Translations under genes and position numbers: made by a program
From: Canna indica
Lineage: Eukaryota; Streptophyta; Magnoliopsida; Zingiberales; Cannaceae
Assembly: GCA_034359265.1 (NCBI GenBank)
Contig: CP136895.1
Location: 47,448,001 to 47,512,000, forward strand
Direction of reading: 5' to 3'
Length of the DNA: 64,000 bases
Notes under the pieces: model-generated
Told to the model about the DNA's origin: nothing
Databases searched by the model: none
What the model saw: the letters and a program-made list of their open reading frames with translations, nothing else
In this document: positions 55,146 through 64,000 of the stretch, piece after piece
Position numbering within the stretch: the first letter of the stretch is position 1
Layout of the letters: each line of letters begins with the position of its first letter

Positions 55146-56626
55146 TGTTGGAGAAATGTCGACACTAGAGAGGGGGTGAATAGTGTGTTTAATAATACAA
55201 TTAGCCTAAATCCACTTTTAATCGTTTACTTAGATTGGTTTAGATAATTTGCAATTATGCGATTGAATGCATAAGCGATAAATGATAAGGCAATAAAAAC
55301 AAGCAATAATAACAATGCAAACACAAGATATTTATAGTGGTTTGGCCCCAATGCCTACTCCACTACCTAAGCACCCCGCTTAGGATTTCCAAACTAGGTT
55401 TTACTAGATTATATCGAGTTTCCCTTACAACGAGTACATTTCACCGAAAAGTCTCCGCTCTCCAACCGAAGGCACTTCCACACCCGGAAGTATCCCGCCT
55501 TCCTACCGAAAGCACTTTCCCACCTCAACCTAAGGGACAACTAGAACTAATCCTAGTAAGCTCTAAGTTTACACAAGTGGCTTAGTCCTTCTACACCAAG
55601 GATACCACTTCACACAACAAGACCTAACAGCCCTAGGTCTTTACACAGACATAAATCCAGAAACAGTTTAAATAATTGATAAAATTTACAATCAAAAGAG
55701 CTAAATAATAAACCACGAATTTGTGCTCTTTTACAATCCTTCAATCCTTCAACTCGTCAGATAAACTCGTTGCAGCAGAGTTGAGGGAGGCAGGGAAGCA
55801 AACGCTTGAAGAAGAGCTTGACGAAGAGAGCAGAGCGCCGCATTCAATCTTTGGAAGGCTTTAATCTCCTTTTAAATGCTCAATGAATTCTATTATAGTT
55901 TGAGAAGAACTTAAATGAATCATATGAGGGTATATTTATACCCTTCTTAAGAAACCACTGTTCAACGGATAGAAAACTATTCGTTACAAGTCGCCGGTCG
56001 AATGGTTGGTCGACCGACTGGTCGATCGGTCTTTCGACCGCTCCATTCTTCTCTCTAGTCGGTCGACCGCCCAGATGTGAGATTGTGCAATTTCTTTTTC
56101 AGTCGACCCATCGGTCGACCGACGTGATCTGCGTCTTCGGGTATCAGCAGGTCGGTCAACCGATGGGTCGATTGCCCGAGCTACTGCCTGTTTTGGGCTT
56201 CTATCGATCGACCGCCCGGTTGACCGAAGTAGCTCTGCTACTTTTTTACCTTCGGTCGGTCGATCGACTGGTCAACTGAACCTAGGTTGAATATTATTTC
56301 TTCAGCCTATTTCTTCCGCGCTTCGATTTCGAGTTCCGACTTTCAACGAGCATCATCTTGGGGGGCTTTAGACTTGATCTTTGGACTCGTCCAAGCAACT
56401 TTGGTGCACTCTTCGATCTTTGAGAAATTTCCACGATGAACCCGAGCGCGACGATCAATGTCCTTCCGATTTTGCGATTTCTCCGATTAATCCGATCGAG
56501 GACATCGAACGCTGGTCGATATGGAACCTGAAAGATATTCTCAATGAAATCATTAGTCCCATGTTTGTTATCATCAATACCATCAAAACCGAGATTAAGG
56601 CTAAGGTTGAAAACCTAAAGCCAACA
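55146..56626 (-). mobile_element. 5' LTR of the complete gag-only element
   Basis: Edges TGTTGGAGAAATGTC and CTAAAGCCAACA, 1,481 bp. Palindromic cluster at 55990-56280, TATA box on the minus strand at 55931-55940. Upstream (right) the target duplication ACATT and the interrupted sense gag follow at once. Confidence 0.92.
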
Positions 56627-57619
56627 ACATTAAGAGGAATTGCCCTTCATCAAAGAAGAATGCCAAGAAGAGGACAAGTGCTTCAACATCCACCTCCAAA
56701 TCACAAGAAGAATCCTCTTGTCATGACTATGAAGGCACATCCAAGGTTTGCCTCATGGGTATCCATGATGAGGTACAATATTCCACTTTTAGTCATGATA
56801 AAGATATAGCATATGATAGTGATGCTAGTTCTTCACATTCACTCAAAATGTCATATGAAGAATTAGTAGAAGAATGTCAAAGTATGTGTGCCATGCTTTT
56901 GAAAAAGAGTAAAGAAATGAAAAAAATTAAAAAAGATAACTCTAGGCTTACTAAGGATTTGCAAGCTCTAGAATTAGAAAATGAAAATTTAAAGGCAAAT
57001 CTAACTTCCTCAAGTGTTGATTGCCATGATAGTCTTGATGCTTTGAAAACTAGTAATTCACAATTGATAATTGAAATTGAGGAGTTAAAAAGTAAGAATA
57101 TTGATTTGAAAAATGAAAATGATGATTTGAAAATTGAATTGAAAAATATCTCAAAAGTTGAGATTGAGAATTTAAAAGTAGAAAATATGAAAATAAAAAA
57201 TGGAAATAGTATGATGAAATCTCAAATGCATGCCTTACATAAATCAATAAATGATTTGAAAAATGAGGTTATTTTCTTGAATAGGAAAACTAGTAGTTTA
57301 TCACATATCTCATCTTTTAGAAATCCTAGGAAGAAAAATGTTTCATCCAAGAATGTACATGCTCATCGTGCCTCTTATGCCAAGCATTCTAACTTTAAAC
57401 CTCATGTTTACAAAAAAGATAAAAAGAAATAATTTCATGGACATTGCTTTTGTTGTGGCATATATGGGCATGTCATCCATGATTATGCTTTTAAAATGAA
57501 CCCAAGTGGTGTGAAGGCACTTTGGGTACCTAAGCCCACTAACCCCCCTAGGACCCAAAGGCATTTGGGTACCAAAGGTTTCTTGTTCTCTTGTAGGGGG
57601 ATCTACCACACATGGGTGA
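56627..57619 (+). pseudogene. Copia gag, C-terminal part, continuation after nested element
   Basis: Resumes in the zinc knuckle at the duplicated ACATT. It contains GIHDEVQYSTFSHDKDIAYD, MSYEELVEECQSMCAMLLKK, the long Lys/Glu/Asn coiled coil and LHKSINDLKNEVIFLNRKTS. A TAA near 57430 interrupts it before the second knuckle, where one Cys is Tyr (IHDYAFK). A frameshift near 57550 follows. In the gag frame the end is GSTTHG with stop TGA at 57617, matching the end position of the other two copies. Confidence 0.85.
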
Positions 57620-59750
57620 GATGAAGTTGGTTGATTGAAGTTGCTTCGGGATTCAAAGATTGTACCATTTCAAAGTTGAAACTTCTAGTCATCATGATGC
57701 CTTGGTTAATGAAACTGTTGGCATCAAACACATTGGTATCATCTCCTATATCTACTTGTTTAAATTAGAGTTGGAGTTTGATATATGCTTGATATTAGTA
57801 GATTTATTGCTCTTAATATATTTATCAAATGATTTTTTATTTTTGATTTCCGATCTCTTAGGAGACCTATGTGGCCTATAATGGGCCTAAGCGACCTTGC
57901 GGTTTTAAATCGTAGGCTAATTGTGGCCTTTCGGTTTTCAACCAATAGGAAGGGTTGGTTAGCTATTTAGCAAAGTGAATTTTTATAATGATATTTGATT
58001 CTTCTCTTTGCTTTTTATTTTCACTAAAACATTAGTGTAGCTCACTTGCAAGTTATGAGTATTTTAGGAAGGCTAATTAGAATGAAAAAGATTAGTTTGG
58101 CTAAATCATCATGAATAAAGTATACTTCGATAAATTCAAAATCTTAGTGTTATACCTCAATGTTTAAGCTTAAATTATGTCTCTATACTCATGATTAGAA
58201 TTGCATGTTAAAACCCTTGAATTCTCATGAGTAGGTAGAATGTTAGCACTTAGGCAAATTTCATTAAATGAAACTTGCTCTAGGTAGATACTAGAGAAAT
58301 TCTTTTAAGTCCAAACTAGTTAAACATGTTTAGAGATCTTACTCTTTAAATATTTCATATTTTAAGATCTCTTTGATTCATTTTGATATCATGTCAATTC
58401 ATTAAAATGAATCTCTACTATTTAGCATAGGTTAAAAGTTTTAGATGAAACTGTGTATTAAACCTTTGCTATTTAGTATGTTAGCTTGCTAGTTGGTATA
58501 TAATTTCATTATGATACTAATGAAGCCTACTTGCAAGTTAAGAAAGTGGTAAACAATGAAAGGCTAATTATAATACTTGAATGGAAAAGGAAATGAAAAG
58601 TTTGGGAAAATTTTCAGGAAAAAGGTATGAATTTGATTTTGCAAAAAATCTTAATATAATACTTGAATATTCATGCTTTAATGATGCCTCTATATACTCA
58701 TGATTGATTTTGCATGATAAATGGTTGAATTTTCATGAGCAAAATTTTTTTGATAACTTAGGCAATTTCATGATATCATGATTGAATGAAATTTGCTCTA
58801 GGTTAAAATTCATATTAGAGACCTCATTTTAAGTTAGTAGTTGGTAAACATGTTTAGATACACATATCACATAAGTCTAGGTATTTAAAATTGAAAATTC
58901 ATGTCTAGATGAACAATGTGATAACTATATCATTTTAGGGGACTTAAACTTGAAAAAGTTTGACCCAAGTCAACAAATTGACTTGGACACTTCATTTTAA
59001 GTCCAAACCTCATAAACATGTTTAGGAATAGGTATGACATGTTTCTATGCAATTAGAGTGAAAAATTCACATGGATATGAAGAAAATGACATAGAAGTCA
59101 ATTAATGCTTACCTCTTCTAAATCAAGTTGACCTAACTCAACAAATTGACTTAAGGGTCTCATTTTCAATCCATATTTGAGGAACATGTTTAGATTTACT
59201 CATGTTAGGTGTCCATAAGTTTAAAGTTGAAAAATCATGAGTGGATGATAAGATTGAAACTTAGCAAATTTCATAAAAACTAGTTTAATTTTGAATGAAA
59301 CCATGCTAGGTTGATATCTTGACTTAAGGACATAATTTTTATTCCAAACTTGACATACACTCTTTACAGGACCATTATGTGGTGTCATAAAAGTTTGAAT
59401 GAAAACTGAACACTCTTTGAAAATAACTGAAAATTATGGAATTGTCATTTCGACCAACATTTGGTATCAGTATTTTCAGTCATTTCAGGAGAAATATAGA
59501 AAAATCCTTTTTAATTGATTCTTGAAACTGCACCCTCACTGAAAAATCTCGGTACCTCAGTAAAAATTTTGAAAAGTTTCATCAAGAATCTGATTTATAA
59601 TGGAATTTTGAAATTGGATTTCGAAAACTCAAAGTATCATCCCCTTGAATTATCAATCTTTTATGATACTTTGATTTCTCATCAAAAACTACAAATGAAA
59701 ACTCATGTATAGTATTTTCATTCAATGTCTAATATCATTCACACCATTGA
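57620..59750 (+). mobile_element. Non-coding region of the sense copia copy
   Basis: Collinear with 30013-32612 and inverted 50426-53607, no ORF. Hairpin CCAAGTCAA (58965-58973), loop CAAA, TTGACTTGG (58978-58986) is perfect. A related palindrome lies near 59130. It is cut at 59750 by a family B gypsy LTR, so polypurine tract and 3' LTR of this copy are not in the window. Confidence 0.75.
57851..57958 (+). ncRNA. Conserved hairpin-rich block after gag
   Basis: Third copy of the block: CGATCTC-TTAG-GAGACC (one stem mismatch), TGGCC / GGCC with loop TATAATG, GCGACCTTGCGG, and CAACC...GGTTGG at the end. Relative to 30241-30348 the second stem shows an A-T pair replaced by G-C. Confidence 0.45.
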
Positions 59751-62010
59751 TGTAAGACCTGGAAATTTTTTTTTTCGTATATAAAAATATGTTTTGGTGC
59801 AGCATGCCGGATCCGGGGGTAGTCGAGTCGAGCCTTGGGATCACCTCGAGTGAAAAGGTATGACTCGATTAATGATTCATGGAATCTATTTGGGTGATTA
59901 ACTTTCCTTTTATGAAATCATACCTTAAATTAAGTTAACTCGAGTCATATTGTGATTTGAGTCGGAACCCAAGTTGAGTTCGGGTTTAGTCGAGGTTTGA
60001 GTGCGAGTTAAGTGAGTCAAGAGGCCTCATTTGGAAAGCTAGATGAGGGATTAAAACCCTCATCCTGCTGCTGTGCGTCTCATCCATTGAGCCGCACAAG
60101 GCTACCTAAGGGGAGAGAGGAAGAGGAGCAAGGTGAAGCTTCGGGCTTGGATCTATCCGGGATTCGCGTCGTCGCCAGAAAAATTTCAAGTCATCGTCAC
60201 CCGATCATTGTTTCTCCGCAACCTAGGTGAGTGGTTAAGTTTTGAAGCTTGGGGGAGGCGGGTGGCCGAACCCTAGATGAGATAGGTTAGTTTTCACGAT
60301 CTTTCCGACAAATCTCGATTTCTATGATGTGCGTTCACTATTTTATGAAATTTCTTGTCGGAACTCGCTGTTTCTTCATCGATTTGCAAGTTTTTAGGGC
60401 TGCCGAGTCATGGGGAAAGGGGAAAGGTCATGACAAAATTTTCCCCAATTCCCTTGACGGCAAGGAAGCCCTTAGATGACCTTAGATCAATGTTCGATGT
60501 AGATCTACTTGTATATCTTTCGTACATTGAAGCATGTCTTCCCTAGGAGTCCCTTGAATGGCCGACTGAACCTTACCACTCATGAAGAGGGTTCGGCCAA
60601 GGGTGAAGGAAGGGTAAATTAGTTAATTGGCATTTAAGTTACATTCGGAATTGAAGAGGTAGAGGTATAGCTAGAGTCTCCTCCCTCTTTTCCTACCATT
60701 AGGACCATGGCCGAGCAAGGTCTTACTTGCTCATGGTTCGGCCAAGGCTAGGGAGGAGAAAAGAGATTAACTATAGATTGAAATTACATGACTATAAGGA
60801 TCATACATAGAGATATGACAATACTTAGGAAGAACATCAAACATAGCAAGTAGCTTGATTGATTTGAAACTTTAGGAATGCTAGTCTTGTAACCATCCTT
60901 AGCATTAGATCTTTAAACTTAAATGTTGAAATTGATGCTATGTTTTGTATTTCCTACATGTCATTTGAATTCATTACCACCTTGCCATGCTAGATAGTTG
61001 TTTCTTATTGTGCTAAAATTTCTAAGGTAGTGTAAAGTTGCTATATATATATTTTGGCTATATATGATGAATGATGCAATAATTGAATATTCTCCTTTGG
61101 ATTATACATGCTGCCCTAAATGTTCTTGGGCGGGATTCCATGGTTGACTCACGAAATTCCCCACCCGAGGTAGTATAGAAAGTTGGGTAACATGTTCGGC
61201 GTCACTAAACGTTCATAGCACTTATATGGAAACTTAGTTAGGAGACGATAACACTTCTATGACCTTTGGTACGCTTTTGGAAATATAGAACTCGTAGTTG
61301 TTCATATCTTGAAAGGGTGGCATAAATTGTTGACCCTGTAGCCGCATTTAGGCCAGATACGGGCAAATGCCCGAAGTGTATATATGGAAACCCTAGGATA
61401 TTTATTGTGTGATGTGTTTGAGATGGTCCGCCGAGGAGCGAGGAGCTCGGAAATGACCAATGCTCATCTCGGCCAGTATTGGGTCTAGAGGTGCGCCAGC
61501 GGGCCCGCTAGGTGCCAGACCCCAGTTGGATGGGACTAGCTATCCTTACCCCAGACGATGTCCGAAGACTAGAGGACCATCCTAGTCGACGGCCCGGGAT
61601 TGTTTGTTTACATCTTGAGATGTTGTGGCCTAGAGCCAGTGTGATACTACCAGATATGGTAGGGATGGCTGTAGCGGGGATATGATTCTATGAGTAGGCC
61701 CAAGGGCCGAATGCCGAAGGCTAGATAAGCCGAGATGGCAGGTTATCATGTTCAGTTGATGCGGACGAACCCGTTGGGGGTCGGTAATCGCATTAGAAAT
61801 AAATTTTACCTCCTAGTACATTTCCTTTATTGCCCTGTATGATATATATATATGACTGAGGCTTATGTGGAGGTTCAATTGAGCCACTCACTGAGTCCCA
61901 AGTGGACTCACAGTTTATTTCTATTTTTGCAGAGCATGAGCAGTAGCTTGGTGTCGACATGGTGCAGCTGGAGGGCAAAGGCGGTGCCAAATCTCGTTCC
62001 ACTGGGTCAT
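59751..62010 (+). mobile_element. 5' LTR, family B chromovirus, joined to integrase
   Basis: Starts TGTAAGACCTGG inside copia non-coding sequence. It contains GGTGCAGCATGCCGGATCCG, the TTTTTGCAG block at 61924-61932 and CAGCTGGAGGGCAAAGG. Near 62000-62015 LTR text passes directly into integrase coding sequence, so the LTR end, PBS, gag, protease, RT and RNase H are all deleted. Confidence 0.85.
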
Positions 62011-63258
62011 CGTTCCACTTACACGATGCATCCGGGGGCCACCAAGATGTACCGGGACTTAAGGCAGGATTTTTGGTGGAAGGGCATGAAAAGAGAGGTA
62101 GCAAAATTTGTTTCTAAATATCTAGTCTGTCAGCAGGTGAAAGTCGAACACCTTAAGCCTACGATGCTCCTACAAAATCTCGAAGTGCCCGAGTGGAAGT
62201 GGGAGAAAATCACCATGGATCTAGTGACTGGATTGCCTAGGTCAAAAGGCAGTTTTGATTCCATTTGGGTGGTGGTGAACCGGTTAACCAAGATCGCACA
62301 TTATATACCAGTGAAAACTACTTTCTCTGCGGAGCAGTATGCCCGACTATTTTTGGATAGGATTGTGGCATATCATGGTACCCCGGTGATGATTATATCC
62401 AACCGCGGTACCCAGTTCACAACCCAATTTTGGCAGTCCTTCCAGGAAGCTTTGGGTACTCAGGTGCGTTTCTGTACAGCCTTCCATCCCTAGATTGACG
62501 GGCAGTCAGAGAGGACCATCCAAACTTTGGAGGACATGCTAAGGGCGTGCATCCTAGATATGGTAGATGGATGGGAGGGGCACCTACCGTTGATCGAATT
62601 CGCCTATAACAACAGCTATCACAATAGCATTGGCATGGCTCCTTTTGAGGCCTTGTATGGGCAGTGGTGCAGGTCCCCGATGGGCTGGTTTGAGGCAGGG
62701 GAATCACTCATGGTGGACCCCAACCTGGTTGAGGAGGCGGTAGAAAAAGTAAAGGTCATTAAGGAAAGACTGCCGGCAACCCAAAGTCGATAGAAAATGT
62801 ATGCCGACAGAAAGGCCAGGGAATTGGAATTTGGAACGGGTGACTTAGTATTCCTGAAGGTCTCTCCTATGAAAGGGGTGGTCCAATTTGGGAAGAAGGG
62901 AAAACTGAGCCCTAGATACATTGGGCCTTTTCCCGTTCTCAAGCGGAGGGGCGAGGTGGCCTATGAGCTGGCATTACCTCCTAGCCTGAGCAGAGTGCAC
63001 CCGGTCTTCCATGTATCCATGTTGCGAAAGTATGTAAAAGATGATTTGCATGTGATCGAGCCCTCTTCTATTGAGGTAGATTCGGCCATCTCATTCGAGG
63101 AAAAGCCGGTAGAGGTTCTTCACCGCAAAATCAAGAAGCTAAGGTCCAAAGAAATTCCCCTGGTAAAGGTAAGGATGGGAGCACCATTCCGGGCAAGAGA
63201 CCACATGGGAGGTAGAGCAGGACATGAGAGAGCGCTACCCTCCCTGATTTGAGGAGCC
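62011..63258 (+). pseudogene. Chromovirus integrase and chromodomain, 5'-truncated
   Basis: Zinc finger HPGATKMYRDLRQDFWWKGM with CQQVK, core ITMDLVTGLPRS, then WVVVNRLTKIAHY and IISNRGTQFT, where the conserved second catalytic Asp is Asn, and GQSERTIQTL with the Glu intact. GPY/F-type [20 protein letters not shown] and [17 protein letters not shown] follow. The chromodomain ([20 protein letters not shown]) loses frame near 63175 by a single-base change in length. Two TAG stops (near 62493 and 62791) stand where the sister element at 43660 and 43950 has CAG. The apparent upstream extension into the LTR is a fusion artefact. Confidence 0.9.
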
Positions 63259-63303
63259 GGTAAGTCCTTGTTATTCAAGAAAATTCGAGGATAAATTTCC
63301 CTT

Positions 63304-63316
63304 AAGGGGGGAAGGT
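63304..63316 (+). promoter_or_regulatory. Polypurine tract of family B chromovirus
   Basis: AAGGGGGGAAGGT immediately before TGTAAGACC at 63317. Confidence 0.85.
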
Positions 63317-64000
63317 TGTAAGACCCGGAAAAAAAAATCCTTATATAAAAATATGTTTTGGTGCAGCATGCCGGATCCGGGGGTAGTCGAGTCGAGCCTT
63401 GGGATCGCCTCGAGTGAAAAGGTATGACTCGATTAATGATTCATGGAATCTATTTGGGTGATTAACTTTCCTTTTATGAAATCATATCTTAAATTAAGTT
63501 AACTTGAGTCATATTGTGGTTTGAGTCGGAACCCAAGTTGAGTTCGGGTTTAGTCGAGGTTTGAGTGCGAGTTAAGTGAGTCAAGATGCCTCATTTGGAA
63601 AGCTAGATGAGGGATTAAAACCCTCATCTTGCAGCCGTGCGGCTCATCCATTGAGACGCACAAGGCTGCCTAAGGGGAGAGAGGAAGAGGAGCAAGGTGA
63701 AGCTTCGGGCTTGGATCTATCCGGGATTCGCATCGTCGCCGGAAAAATTTCAAGTCATCGTCACCCGATCCTTGTTTCTCCCCAACCTAGGTGAGTGGTT
63801 ATGTTTTGAAGCTTGGGGGAGGCGGGTGGCTGAACCCTAGATGAGATAGGTTGAGTTTTCACGATCTTTCCGACAAATCTTGATTTCTATGATGTGCGTT
63901 CACTGTTTTATGAAATTTCTTGTCGAAACTCGCTGTTTCTTCATCGATTTGCAAGTTTTTAGGGCTGCCGAGTGATGGCAAAAGGGGAAAGGTCATGCCA
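63317..64000 (+). mobile_element. 3' LTR, family B chromovirus, cut by window end
   Basis: Starts TGTAAGACCCGG and follows the 5' LTR at 59751 closely (GGTGCAGCATGCCGGATCCG, GGCGGGTGGC), with only scattered substitutions and small length changes. The pair looks younger than the LTRs of the 36294 element, although the integrase is dead and most of the interior is lost. Confidence 0.9.

Larger units (their letters stand above)
48953..56626 (-). mobile_element. Complete gag-only Sirevirus-like copia element, 7,674 bp
   Basis: Both LTRs (48953-50425 and 55146-56626), PBS, polypurine tract, gag and a ~3.2-kb non-coding region are present, with an exact 5-bp target duplication ACATT (48948-48952 and 56627-56631). 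The internal region is 4,720 bp, and after gag there is no protease, integrase, RT or RNase H, nor any ORF of comparable length. The two LTRs differ at 3 of 60 positions in a sample (49141-49200 against 55333-55392). The best reading is a non-autonomous element supplying its own Gag and borrowing pol. It inserted into gag of another member, in opposite orientation. Confidence 0.92.

Noticed and set aside
61852..62016. N-terminal extension of the integrase frame
   Set aside because: It is LTR sequence brought into frame by an internal deletion; no similar residues exist in the sister element.

Overview
The window is repeat DNA from a flowering plant with a large genome. I found no host gene, rRNA, tRNA or CRISPR array. 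Almost every recognisable stretch is a transposable element or a piece of one, usually inserted inside another. The elements are plant-typical: Ty3/gypsy chromoviruses with a C-terminal chromodomain, Tat-type Ty3/gypsy elements, Sirevirus-like Ty1/copia elements, a hAT transposon, a CACTA fragment and two Mutator-like MITEs. All protein genes are broken by stops, frameshifts or insertions. The species cannot be named from this sequence.

Layout. 1-2417: two gypsy-type LTR pieces (families A and C) with minisatellites. 2418-9136: antisense Sirevirus-like copia element with gag, PBS and LTR, interrupted by a family A LTR (2556-5050) and by a sense LTR of its own family (6621-8330). 9137-13960: antisense Tat pol cut by another family A LTR. 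14470-15648: two MITEs with target duplications. 16480-24600: sense Tat element with gag and protease, no recognisable RT or integrase, then a 184-bp tandem array, an antisense extra ORF and a family B LTR fragment. 24923-26624: AT-rich LTR-like piece. 26625-32612: sense copia elements (tail, LTR, gag, non-coding). 32613-47430: CACTA fragment carrying a hAT element (32690-36214) and a full gypsy chromovirus (36294-46986), which itself carries a solo LTR (37047-38607). 47431-59750: sense copia copy interrupted by a complete antisense element of the same family (48953-56626, target duplication ACATT). 59751-64000: internally deleted gypsy element, LTR joined to integrase, running off the window.

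The most interesting system is the copia family present in four or more copies. Its complete member (7,674 bp) has ~1.48-kb LTRs, an initiator-Met PBS, Sirevirus-style polypurine tracts and a single gag ORF. There is no protease, integrase or reverse transcriptase; about 3 kb of AT-rich non-coding DNA takes their place. Three copies share the same gag stop position, and all three are followed by a conserved hairpin-rich block. The LTRs carry dense palindromic GGTCGACC-type repeats just upstream of the TATA box. This looks like a gag-only non-autonomous lineage that would depend on a partner's pol and that keeps structured non-coding RNA.

The gypsy elements show the usual fate of methylated repeats: most in-frame stops in pol are TAG, and several correspond to CAG in the sister element.
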